A stretch of 51,340 nucleotides of DNA from Eubacterium sp. (GTDB taxonomy: Bacteria > Bacillota_A > Clostridia > Lachnospirales > Lachnospiraceae), in the NCBI GenBank assembly GCA_023663915.1, contig JAMPGN010000005.1, forward strand, positions 1-51,340, read 5' to 3'. A model generated the notes under the pieces. It was not told the origin of the DNA. It saw only the letters and a program-made list of their open reading frames with translations, and ran no database searches. This document shows, in pieces, positions 9,294-17,233 of this stretch. A program made the translations under genes and the position numbers. The first letter of the stretch is position 1, and each line of letters opens with the position of its first letter.

Positions 9294-9592
9294 GCTACCA
9301 ATAACCTCTCTTTCATAATAGCATTATAAAAATCGCTACCCTCGTTTATTTCATTGATCTCAAACACATCTACATTTTTTCTCAAAACCTCTCGCAGTTC
9401 CTCGGCAAGCGAAAAAATCATAGTAAGTTTAAATTTTTCCCCACCATAAACCAAAAAATCCAAGTCGCTGCTTCCGTTTGCGTCCCCTCTCGCATAAGAA
9501 CCAAACAAATATATTTCTTTCACTTTATATTTTTGAGCAATTGGCTTAACCAAATTTTCAATATCTTGAAGTGTGAATATATCATTATTCAT
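9290..9592 (-). CDS. MNT-type minimal nucleotidyltransferase (100 aa)
   Basis: The polymerase-beta fold signature is complete: LFGSYARGDANGSSDLDFLV with GS and the two metal-binding Asp residues (SDLDF), and a third Asp in NVDVFEI. This is the length of the MNT antitoxin-like family (HepT/MntA systems, where MntA adenylylates the HEPN toxin). ATG at 9592 (MNNDIFTLQD) follows an AAGGAA site; the longer frame to 9646 has none. The HEPN partner that should follow is reduced to a stub (9240-9293), so the module is probably a decayed toxin-antitoxin system. Family sure; activity in isolation uncertain. Confidence 0.85.
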   Translation of the reverse strand: MNNDIFTLQDIENLVKPIAQKYKVKEIYLFGSYARGDANGSSDLDFLVYGGEKFKLTMIFSLAEELREVLRKNVDVFEINEINEGSDFYNAIMKERLLVA

Positions 9593-9696
9593 TCTTGCAT
9601 TTCCTTTCGTTTGATGATAATAAAGTCTAATTAATGCAACCCACATTTCCTATTATAGCAAAAAGGAAATGAGCCTTTCAACCCATTTCCCCTTTT

Positions 9697-10869
9697 TCAC
9701 TTCTTCACAGCCCTGCAAAGCCTTGCCATCGCCTCTTCCAACACCACGCGCGGACAGGCAATGTTAATGCGCTCGAATCCTGCACCCGCCTCCCCGAAGA
9801 TCGTCCCGGCATCCAGCCACAGCTTCGCTTCCTGGACGATCAAATGCTCCAACTCTTCCTCGCGCAGCCCAAGTTCACGGCAATCCAGCCAGATCAGGTA
9901 TGTGCCTTCCGGTTCAATCAGTTTGATCTGGGGAAGATTTTCTTCCAGATAGGATCTGACGTAATCCAGATTTCCTCGCAAATAGACTTTCAGCTCTTCC
10001 AACCACTCCCTGCCCGTCTCGTAAGCCGCTTTGCAGGCATGAAGCCCGATCATATTGACTTGGCTGTATCCGACCGCCATCATCTGACGTTTAAATGCCT
10101 CGCGAATCTGCGGATCGGAAATAAAAATATTGGAAATCTGTAATCCCGCCAAATTAAAAGTCTTGCTCGGCGCGGTACAGATGATGCTAATCTTCTCAAA
10201 CTCTGGCTCTACCATCGTAAACACATGATGCTGTCTTCCCTCATAGACGAAATCGCTATGAATCTCGTCGCTGACCACCTTCACATCATACCGCAGGCAG
10301 ATTTCGCCCATCCTGCGCAATTCCTCGACGGACCACACGCGCCCCACCGGATTATGCGGACTGCACAGCACAAACAGTTTCACATCATTTTCCACAATCT
10401 TCTTCTCAAAATCCTCAAAGTCAATCTCATAATGCCCATCCTTCAAAACCAGTTCATTATTGACCAGTTTCCGGTCATTGTCCCTCACCACGGCAGCAAA
10501 AGGATAATAGACAGGCTGCTGAATCAGTACGCTCTCTCCCGCCTTCGTCAACGCCTGTACCGCCATACAGATGGCGAAAACAATTCCCGGCGTCTTCACC
10601 AGCCATTCCTTCCTAGTCTCCCATCCGAAATAGTCCCGATACCACGCAGCAACCGTCTGAAAATAATCATCTTTACTGTCCGTGTAGCCGTAGATGCCGA
10701 GTCGCGCGTCCGCCACTGCGCACTCGATAATTCCCGGGGCAGTGCGAAAATCCATGTCCGCCACCCATAACGGTAAAATATCCTCCGGCATTCCCCGCTC
10801 AATAGCGAAATCATATTTCAAGCAATCCGTATTCCTTCTGTCGATCACTTCATCAAAATTGTATTTCAT
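9697..10869 (-). CDS. MalY/PatB-family PLP aminotransferase, probable cystathionine beta-lyase (390 aa)
   Basis: A fold-type I PLP enzyme of class I/II. The start MKYNFDEVIDRRNTDCLKYD and the phrase ILPLWVADMDF are diagnostic of MalY/PatB C-S lyases, and SPHNPVGRVW is the conserved Asn loop. The PLP-binding lysine is in APSKTFNLAG (Lys236). Such enzymes split cystathionine to homocysteine, pyruvate and ammonia. ATG at 10869 has GGAG six bases upstream, so it is preferred to the ATG-type start at 10902. It lies 169 bp downstream of the cystathionine gamma-synthase-type gene on the same strand. Together they could convert an activated homoserine and cysteine to homocysteine. The intergenic gap holds repeat copy A. 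Confidence 0.85.
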   Translation of the reverse strand: MKYNFDEVIDRRNTDCLKYDFAIERGMPEDILPLWVADMDFRTAPGIIECAVADARLGIYGYTDSKDDYFQTVAAWYRDYFGWETRKEWLVKTPGIVFAICMAVQALTKAGESVLIQQPVYYPFAAVVRDNDRKLVNNELVLKDGHYEIDFEDFEKKIVENDVKLFVLCSPHNPVGRVWSVEELRRMGEICLRYDVKVVSDEIHSDFVYEGRQHHVFTMVEPEFEKISIICTAPSKTFNLAGLQISNIFISDPQIREAFKRQMMAVGYSQVNMIGLHACKAAYETGREWLEELKVYLRGNLDYVRSYLEENLPQIKLIEPEGTYLIWLDCRELGLREEELEHLIVQEAKLWLDAGTIFGEAGAGFERINIACPRVVLEEAMARLCRAVKK

Positions 10870-10920
10870 TTTCTTCTCCATTTCTTCGCTACTCTTACGC
10901 ATTTTTCTTCCCTAATCCAG

Positions 10921-10981
10921 TTCAGGTGTCAAAAGCTCTATCATATCAATTGTGAAGGCAGATTGATTGCACAAAAAGTTC
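10921..10981 (-). repeat. Dispersed repeat copy A
   Basis: Read on the minus strand it begins GAACTTTTTGTGCAAT and ends GAGCTTTTGACACC. It shares both ends with copies at 12371-12429 and 44121-44179 but diverges in the middle and carries a 4-nt TCAA insertion. It lies in the gap upstream of the MalY/PatB gene, in the same orientation relative to the gene downstream as the other copies. Confidence 0.6.
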
Positions 10982-11038
10982 TTTTGACGCCCGCATCCTA
11001 ATCCGAAACCGCTCAGATTATTTATGCCTAAACCATTC

Positions 11039-12184
11039 TCACGAAAGTGCCTGCTCTAAATCGGCAATCAGATCCTGTACATTCTCAATTCCCACCGACA
11101 TACGCAACGTTGTCTCATCGATTCCGTTCGCGCGTCTTTTTTCATCCGGCACGTCCGCATGTGTCTGTGTAAAAGGATAGGTCATCAAACTTTCCGTGCC
11201 GCCCAGACTCTCCGCAAACTGAATCAGTCTGATCCGCTCCAATACTTTGTGCGCCGTATCCTGTGCATCTACATGGAATGTCAGCATACCGCCGTATCCG
11301 CTGCATTGCTTCTGCGCCGTAACGTGCCCCGGATTTCCTTCTAATCCCGTGTAAAATACTTCCGTCACTTTCGGATGCCCGGTAAGCCACTTGGCAATCG
11401 CCAGTGCATTCTCCTGATGTTTTTCCATGCGCACGGACAACGTCTTGATACCCCGCAGAATCAGCCAGGAGTCGAACGGCGCAAGACACGCTCCTGTCGT
11501 CTTCACCATCTCACGTATTTTCTCGGCAATCTCCGTGTTGTTCGTCACAAGAAATCCGCCCAAAGTATCATTATGTCCGCCCAGATATTTTGTCGCGCTG
11601 TGAATAACCACGTCCGCTCCCAGAACTAAGGGATTCTGGAAATAAGGCGTCAAAAACGTGTTATCCACCGCCACAAGGCAATGATGCCTCTTGGCGATCT
11701 CACTAACTGCCCGGATATCCGTAACTTTCATCATCGGATTCGTCGGGGTTTCTATGTAGATCAGCCTTGTATTTTCCTGTATCGCCTCTTCCACTTTCAT
11801 AATATCCGAGGTATCTGTATAAGTAAAGTAGATACCGTTTTTTTCATTCACTTTATGAAACTGCCTGATTACACCGCCGTACAAATCGTCCGTCGCAACG
11901 ACATGGTCTCCCGGCATAAACAACTCCATGAAAGCATTAACCGCCGCCATACCCGTAGCAAAAGCAATCGTATCAACGCCATGCTCTAAATCCGTCATAA
12001 TCCTCTCCAGCTCTTTCCTGGTCGGATTCTGTACCCTGTTATAGTCATATCCCGTACTGCGCCCTACGCCAAGATGCGCATACGCCGCTGTCTGATAGAT
12101 CGGAAAACTTATCGCGCCCGTAGTCTCTATTGCTTCTCTACTGCCTTGTCCATGAATACATACCGTGTCTATTCTATAGCCCAT
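11039..12184 (-). CDS. Cys/Met metabolism PLP enzyme, cystathionine gamma-synthase/lyase type (381 aa)
   Basis: The protein shows all landmarks of the family: SFPIYQTAAYAH, YDYNRVQNPTRKELE, the glycine-Met cofactor loop FATGMAAVNAF, ETPTNPMMKVTD, and the PLP-lysine motif HSATKYLGGHND (Lys199). The closing SVGIENVQDLIADLEQAL is the usual C-terminal helix. It joins O-activated homoserine and cysteine or cleaves cystathionine; the two cannot be separated by eye. ATG at 12184 follows GAGGAGGATGTT and is preferred over the upstream ATG at 12214. Upstream lie a sigma-A promoter and a palindromic operator. The MalY/PatB gene follows on the same strand. Confidence 0.9.
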   Translation of the reverse strand: MGYRIDTVCIHGQGSREAIETTGAISFPIYQTAAYAHLGVGRSTGYDYNRVQNPTRKELERIMTDLEHGVDTIAFATGMAAVNAFMELFMPGDHVVATDDLYGGVIRQFHKVNEKNGIYFTYTDTSDIMKVEEAIQENTRLIYIETPTNPMMKVTDIRAVSEIAKRHHCLVAVDNTFLTPYFQNPLVLGADVVIHSATKYLGGHNDTLGGFLVTNNTEIAEKIREMVKTTGACLAPFDSWLILRGIKTLSVRMEKHQENALAIAKWLTGHPKVTEVFYTGLEGNPGHVTAQKQCSGYGGMLTFHVDAQDTAHKVLERIRLIQFAESLGGTESLMTYPFTQTHADVPDEKRRANGIDETTLRMSVGIENVQDLIADLEQALS

Positions 12185-12199
12185 AACATCCTCCTCTAT

Positions 12200-12222
12200 A
12201 TTCCTATTATTCATATAGGAAT
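12200..12222 (-). promoter_or_regulatory. Palindromic operator at the metB-like transcription start (CymR-like)
   Basis: Perfect 8-bp arms ATTCCTAT (12200-12207) and ATAGGAAT (12215-12222) flank a 7-bp spacer. The site sits directly downstream of the -10 box, covering the predicted transcription start, so a bound protein would block initiation. The GGAAT arms resemble sites of the Rrf2-type cysteine regulator CymR of Firmicutes. The regulator itself is not in the window. Confidence 0.6.
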
Positions 12223-12229
12223 TATATTA

Positions 12230-12257
12230 ATCATATCATCTCATACCATTTTGTCAA
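12230..12257 (-). promoter_or_regulatory. Sigma-A promoter of the metB-like gene
   Basis: On the minus strand a perfect -35 TTGACA (12252-12257) and a -10 TATGAT (12230-12235) are separated by 16 bp. The predicted start near 12223 gives a leader of about 40 nt. Confidence 0.75.
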
Positions 12258-12340
12258 CCCTTTATATATTTACAATTTCAAGTTCACGACGAATTTTCCG
12301 AAATGCAAAGCATCTTTTTAGGAATACTCATAATCTCGCA

Positions 12341-12363
12341 AACGAGCATAGCTCGTTTTTTTT
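12341..12363 (+). terminator. Short hairpin with T-run (AACGAGC...GCTCGTT repeat type)
   Basis: AACGAGC (12341-12347), loop ATA, GCTCGTT (12351-12357) and a run of T. It is a variant of the unit found twice after gltD (18781-18799 and 18858-18876). In the plus direction it looks like an intrinsic terminator, but no plus-strand gene ends here, so it may be a stray copy of a small repeat. Confidence 0.5.
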
Positions 12364-12370
12364 GTTATAC

Positions 12371-12429
12371 GATTCGGCTATCAAAGGCTCTTTCGATAAA
12401 CCTTAGCTGGCAGATTGCACAAAAAGTTC
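12371..12429 (-). repeat. Dispersed repeat copy B (left, toward the metB-like gene)
   Basis: A 59-nt unit. By hand alignment it matches copy C (44121-44179) at about 47 of 59 positions without gaps. Read on the minus strand it starts GAACTTTTTGTGCAATCTGC and ends GCCGAATC. Its inner end forms the left outer arm of the large inverted repeat at 12409-12636. Confidence 0.7.
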
Positions 12430-12636
12430 ACGCAGTTGTCTTGTGTAGGAGACTGAGATTTTCTTAGCATTCCGTCTGTTACACAGCAATTTCGGGACAT
12501 GGATGTCCCGAAAAGCCCGAATCGCGCATGGATGCGCGTTGAGGGCGGTTGCGTCCGGCATCACAGCTTATATCGGAATGCTTAGAAAATCCATTCGACG
12601 GAACCCGACACAAGAGAACTTTTGATGCAATCTGCC
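12409..12636. repeat. Large imperfect inverted repeat with two internal hairpins (MITE-like element or structured RNA)
   Basis: The left arm, 12409-12474, begins GGCAGATTGCA and ends GCATTCCG. The right arm, 12574-12636, is its imperfect reverse complement, beginning CGGAATGC and ending TGCAATCTGCC. Between them sit two strong hairpins, 12490-12513 (stem TTTCGGGAC/GTCCCGAAA) and 12523-12538 (stem CGCGC/GCGCG), both with the hexaloop ATGGAT. The ends belong to the dispersed repeat family also seen at 10921, 12371 and 44121. No protein frame of note lies inside. It fills most of the gap between the metB-like gene and gltB. It may be a non-autonomous mobile element or a cis-acting/small RNA. Confidence 0.65.
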
Positions 12637-12651
12637 CACTCAACCTAATAT
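12622..12651 (+). promoter_or_regulatory. Possible gltB promoter
   Basis: TTGATG (12622-12627) and TAATAT (12646-12651) are separated by 18 bp and would give a leader of about 18 nt before the gltB start. The -35 lies inside the right end of the inverted repeat. Weak but the only clear candidate. Confidence 0.35.
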
Positions 12652-12675
12652 TTTTTTGGAAAGAGGAGAAAAACT

Positions 12676-15600
12676 ATGTTCGATGCAAAACAAACCGTTC
12701 CCGCCTCTCCACTATACCGCACAGAATTTGAACACGACAACTGTGGTATCGGTGCGTGCGTGAACATCAAGGGAGTCAAAAGCCGAGTCATTGTCGAGAA
12801 TGCGCTTAAGATCGTGGAAAACTTAGAGCACAGAGCAGGCAAGGACGCGGAGGGAAAGACAGGAGACGGCGTCGGTATTCTGACGCAGATGCCCCACAAA
12901 TTCATGGTCAGGGTGACGAAAGAGCTTGGCTTCGACATTGGCGGGGAGCGAGAGTATGGCGTGGGAACGTTCTTTTTCCCGCAAGACGAATTACAGCGCA
13001 ATCAGGCAAAAAAGATGTTTGAGATCATCGCTGAGAAGGAAGGACTTGCATTCCTTGGATGGCGTGAAGTGCCGACGGTGCCGACGGTGTTAGGACACAA
13101 GGCGGTCGAGTGCATGCCCTGTATTATGCAGGCTTTTATCAAGAAGCCCGCGAATGTGGCGAAGGGGATCGACTTTGACCGGAAATTGTACATACTTAGA
13201 AGAACGTTTGAACAGTCCACCGATGTGACTTATGTGGTCAGTCTGTCCAGCAGGACGATTGTCTACAAGGGTATGTTCTTAGTGGGACAGCTTCGCACGT
13301 TTTTCTCTGATCTGCAGGATAAAGATTACGAATCGGCGATCGCCATGGTGCACTCGCGCTTTTCCACGAATACGAATCCGAGCTGGGAGCGTGCGCACCC
13401 GAATCGGTTTATCGTGCACAATGGTGAGATCAATACGATCCGTGGCAATGCGGATAAAATGCAGGCGCGTGAGGAAAACATGGAGTCCGAGCATTTGAAA
13501 GGGCAGATGCACAAGGTTTTGCCGGCGATCAACGCGTCGGGATCGGATTCCGCCATGCTTGACAATACCTTGGAATTTCTCGTGATGAGCGGCATGCCGT
13601 TGCCGCTTGCGGTGATGATTACGATTCCGGAGCCGTGGGAGAACAATAAGACCATGACGCAGAAGAAAAAAGATTTCTACCAGTATTACGCGACGATGAT
13701 GGAGCCGTGGGACGGGCCTGCGTCTATCCTTTTCTGCGACGGAGATATGATGGGAGCGGTGCTTGACCGAAACGGTCTACGTCCCTCCCGCTATATGATC
13801 ACGGACGATGATACCTTGATTTTGTCCTCGGAGGTGGGGGTGCTCGATATCGATCCTTCTAAGATCGTCGTAAAAGAGAGGTTGCACCCCGGCAAGATGC
13901 TTCTCGTGGACACCGTTCAGGGGAGAGTGGTCGATGACGATGAGCTGAAAGAGAAATATGCATCCGCCCGTCCTTATGGAGAGTGGTTGGATAACAAGCT
14001 GGTTGCGCTCAAGGAGTTGAAGATCCCGAATCAGCGCGTGCCGGAGTATACCACCGAAGAGAGACAGCGCATGCAGAAGGCTTTCGGCTATACCTATGAG
14101 GAGTTAAAGACGAGTATTCTGCCCATGGCAAAGAACGGGGCGGAGGCGATTGCGGCGATGGGTGTGGATACGCCGATTCCGGTTTTGTCTAAGGCTCACC
14201 ATCCTCTGTTCCACTATTTCAAACAGCTTTTTGCACAGGTGACGAATCCGCCGATCGATGCCATCCGAGAGGAAGTCGTGACTTCCACCACCGTATATCT
14301 TGGCAGGGACGGCAACTTGCTTGAGGAAGTACCGGAAAACTGCAACATGTTAAAAGTACATAATCCGATTCTGACCAACACGGATCTGCTCAAGATCAAG
14401 AACATGAAATCGGAAGGTTTCAAAGTAGAGGTTGTTCCGATTACCTACTATAAAAATACGAGCCTGGAAAAAGCGATTGACCGCTTGTTTGTGGAAGTGG
14501 ACAGGGCTTATCGTGACGGCGTGAATATTTTGATCTTGTCCGACCGGGGCGTGGATGAGAACCGGGTGGCGATCCCGTCCCTCTTAGCGGTATCGGCGTT
14601 ACAGCAGCATCTTGTCAGCACGAAAAAGAGAACCAGCGTGGACATTATCTTGGAGTCCGCAGAACCCCGTGAAGTACACCATTTCGCGACTCTGCTCGGT
14701 TTCGGTGCTTCGGCAGTCAACCCTTATCTGGCACAGGAGAGTATCAAAGAGCTGATTGAGAACCATATGTTGGACAAAGACTACTATGCGGCGGTCAATG
14801 ACTATAACGACGCGGTTCTGCATGGCATCGTGAAGATCGCATCCAAGATGGGAATCTCGACGATTCAGTCCTATCAGGGATCCAAGATCTTTGAGGCGAT
14901 CGGCATCGACAAAGAAGTGATTAACAAATATTTTACGAACACGGTATGTCGTGTGGGAGGCATTACCCTGAAAGATATTGAGAAAGAGGCGGATACGCTT
15001 CACTCGATGGCTTTTGACCCACTCGGTCTATCGACCGATTTGATGCTGGATAACCCCGGACATCACCAGATGCGCAGCGGCGCGGATGAGCACTTATACA
15101 ATCCGGAGACCATTCATTTACTACAGGAGTCAACAAGGCGCGGAGATTATGAAATATTCAAACAATATACCGCAGCGGTCAATAATGAGCAGAGCATCAA
15201 GAACCTGCGGGGGCTGATGGACTTCAATTATGCGAAGAAACCCGTGCCGATTGAGGAAGTGGAGCAAGTTGACACGATTGTCACAAGATTTAAGACCGGC
15301 GCGATGTCCTATGGTTCGATCTCCAAGGAGGCTCATGAGACGATGGCAATCGCCATGAACAGACTGCACGGCAAATCCAACTCCGGCGAAGGCGGGGAGG
15401 ACGACGACAGATTGACAGTGGGTGCGGACGGCAAAAACCGATGCTCCGCAATTAAGCAGGTAGCGTCGGGAAGGTTTGGCGTGACCAGCAAATATTTGAA
15501 CAGCGCACAGGAGATCCAGATCAAGATGGCACAGGGCGCAAAGCCCGGCGAGGGCGGACATCTGCCCGGCGGCAAGGTGTATCCGTGGATTGCCAAGACG

Positions 15601-17220
15601 AGACATTCAACGCCAGGTGTTGGGTTGATTTCCCCACCGCCGCACCATGACATCTATTCGATTGAAGACTTGGCACAGTTGATCTATGATTTGAAGAATG
15701 CCAACACCAGAGCGCGCATTTCCGTCAAACTGGTATCCGAGGCGGGCGTGGGTACCGTCGCCGCAGGTGTTGCCAAGGCGGGCGCACAGGTGATTCTCGT
15801 GTCCGGCTATGACGGCGGTACGGGCGCGGCGCCTCGCAGCTCGATTCACAATGCAGGGCTTCCGTGGGAACTCGGACTTGCGGAGACACACCAGACGTTG
15901 ATACAGAACGGACTGCGCAACAAAGTCCGCATCGAGACGGACGGCAAGCTGATGAGCGGCCGCGACGTGGCGATTGCGGCGATTCTCGGCGCGGAGGAGT
16001 TCGGTTTTGCCACGGCTCCGCTCGTGACGATGGGATGTGTCATGATGCGTGTGTGTAATCTGGACACCTGCCCCGTGGGCGTGGCGACACAGAATCCGGA
16101 GCTTCGCAAGCGTTTTGCAGGCAAGCCGGAGTATGTGGAGAATTTCATGAGATTTATCGCGCAGGAATTGCGTGAGTATATGGCGAAGTTAGGCGTGCGC
16201 ACGGTGGATGAACTGGTGGGGCGGACAGATCTTTTGAAGGTAAAGGACAATCTGACCGACCGCCAGAAACAGATCGATCTGAGCGTGATCTTAAGCAATC
16301 CTTATGAGGGTAGCAAAGAGAAATGCATCTTCGATCCGAAGCAGGTATACGATTTCGGGCTTGAGAAGACCATGGATGAAAAAGTGCTCTTAAAGCAACT
16401 TTCCAAAGCGCTTGAGAGCGGACAGAAGAGAAGCCTTGAGGTGGACGTGTCGAATACCGACCGTGCTTTCGGGACGATCTTTGGTTCGGAGATTACTAGA
16501 AGATTCGGGGACACGCTTGACGAGGACACTTACCGTATCTTGTGCAACGGTTCCGGTGGTCAGAGCTTCGGCGCATTTATCCCCAAAGGGCTTACGTTGG
16601 AGCTGGTGGGCGATTCCAACGATTATTTCGGCAAAGGATTGTCCGGCGGCAAACTGATCGTGTACCCGCCGAAAGGCTCGAAATTCAAACAGGACGAGAA
16701 TATCATTATCGGCAACGTGGCGCTCTACGGGGCAACTTCCGGCAAAGCGTTTATCAATGGTGTGGCGGGTGAGCGTTTCTGTGTGCGTAACTCCGGCGCG
16801 ATCGCGGTCGTGGAAGGTGTGGGCGATCATGGCTGTGAGTATATGACAGGCGGACGCGTCGTGGTGCTCGGTACGGTCGGCAAGAATTTTGCCGCAGGTA
16901 TGAGTGGTGGCATCACTTATGTACTGGATGAGAACAATGATCTGTACACCAAGACCAATAAAGAGATGGTTTCTTCCTATGAGATTACTTCCAAATACGA
17001 TGTTCTGGAATTAAAAGAAATGATCAAAGAACATGTTGCTTACACAAATTCTGCCAAAGGCAAAGAGATTTTGGACAATTTCGGTGAATACCTTCCGAAA
17101 TTTAAGAAGATCATTCCGCACGATTATGAAAAGATGCTGAGACTTATCGTTCAGATGGAAGAAAAAGGATTGAGTGCGGAGCAGGCGCAGATTGAAGCAT
17201 TCTACGCAGAGAAGCGGTAA
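12676..17220 (+). CDS. gltB: Glutamate synthase (NADPH) large subunit (1514 aa)
   Basis: GltB takes ammonia from glutamine and transfers it to 2-oxoglutarate, giving two glutamates, in complex with GltD. The Ntn nucleophile is Cys23 in DNCGIGACV; Cys would become N-terminal after propeptide removal. Next come the class II amidotransferase segment (VHSRFSTNTNPSWERAHP), the central domain, the FMN-binding synthase barrel (GGEDDDRLTVG, KPGEGGHLPGGKVY, SGYDGGTGAAPRSS) and the 3Fe-4S cluster motif CVMMRVCNLDTCPVG. The C-terminal GXGXG beta-helix (GSGGQSFGAF, GVGDHGCEYMTGG) completes a full-length protein. The start follows AGAGGAG. GltD begins 14 bp after the stop. The gene shows no frameshift. 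Confidence 0.97.
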   Translation: MFDAKQTVPASPLYRTEFEHDNCGIGACVNIKGVKSRVIVENALKIVENLEHRAGKDAEGKTGDGVGILTQMPHKFMVRVTKELGFDIGGEREYGVGTFFFPQDELQRNQAKKMFEIIAEKEGLAFLGWREVPTVPTVLGHKAVECMPCIMQAFIKKPANVAKGIDFDRKLYILRRTFEQSTDVTYVVSLSSRTIVYKGMFLVGQLRTFFSDLQDKDYESAIAMVHSRFSTNTNPSWERAHPNRFIVHNGEINTIRGNADKMQAREENMESEHLKGQMHKVLPAINASGSDSAMLDNTLEFLVMSGMPLPLAVMITIPEPWENNKTMTQKKKDFYQYYATMMEPWDGPASILFCDGDMMGAVLDRNGLRPSRYMITDDDTLILSSEVGVLDIDPSKIVVKERLHPGKMLLVDTVQGRVVDDDELKEKYASARPYGEWLDNKLVALKELKIPNQRVPEYTTEERQRMQKAFGYTYEELKTSILPMAKNGAEAIAAMGVDTPIPVLSKAHHPLFHYFKQLFAQVTNPPIDAIREEVVTSTTVYLGRDGNLLEEVPENCNMLKVHNPILTNTDLLKIKNMKSEGFKVEVVPITYYKNTSLEKAIDRLFVEVDRAYRDGVNILILSDRGVDENRVAIPSLLAVSALQQHLVSTKKRTSVDIILESAEPREVHHFATLLGFGASAVNPYLAQESIKELIENHMLDKDYYAAVNDYNDAVLHGIVKIASKMGISTIQSYQGSKIFEAIGIDKEVINKYFTNTVCRVGGITLKDIEKEADTLHSMAFDPLGLSTDLMLDNPGHHQMRSGADEHLYNPETIHLLQESTRRGDYEIFKQYTAAVNNEQSIKNLRGLMDFNYAKKPVPIEEVEQVDTIVTRFKTGAMSYGSISKEAHETMAIAMNRLHGKSNSGEGGEDDDRLTVGADGKNRCSAIKQVASGRFGVTSKYLNSAQEIQIKMAQGAKPGEGGHLPGGKVYPWIAKTRHSTPGVGLISPPPHHDIYSIEDLAQLIYDLKNANTRARISVKLVSEAGVGTVAAGVAKAGAQVILVSGYDGGTGAAPRSSIHNAGLPWELGLAETHQTLIQNGLRNKVRIETDGKLMSGRDVAIAAILGAEEFGFATAPLVTMGCVMMRVCNLDTCPVGVATQNPELRKRFAGKPEYVENFMRFIAQELREYMAKLGVRTVDELVGRTDLLKVKDNLTDRQKQIDLSVILSNPYEGSKEKCIFDPKQVYDFGLEKTMDEKVLLKQLSKALESGQKRSLEVDVSNTDRAFGTIFGSEITRRFGDTLDEDTYRILCNGSGGQSFGAFIPKGLTLELVGDSNDYFGKGLSGGKLIVYPPKGSKFKQDENIIIGNVALYGATSGKAFINGVAGERFCVRNSGAIAVVEGVGDHGCEYMTGGRVVVLGTVGKNFAAGMSGGITYVLDENNDLYTKTNKEMVSSYEITSKYDVLELKEMIKEHVAYTNSAKGKEILDNFGEYLPKFKKIIPHDYEKMLRLIVQMEEKGLSAEQAQIEAFYAEKR

Positions 17221-17233
17221 GGAGGAGAAATTA

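Noticed and set aside
12409..12636. T-box or S-box riboswitch for the metB-like gene or gltB
   Set aside because: No T-box sequence (AGGGTGGNACCGCG type) and no S-box core is present. The ends match dispersed repeats instead.
15130..15606. Minus-strand frames inside gltB
   Set aside because: gltB motifs continue unbroken through this stretch; the frames result from the high G+C third positions.
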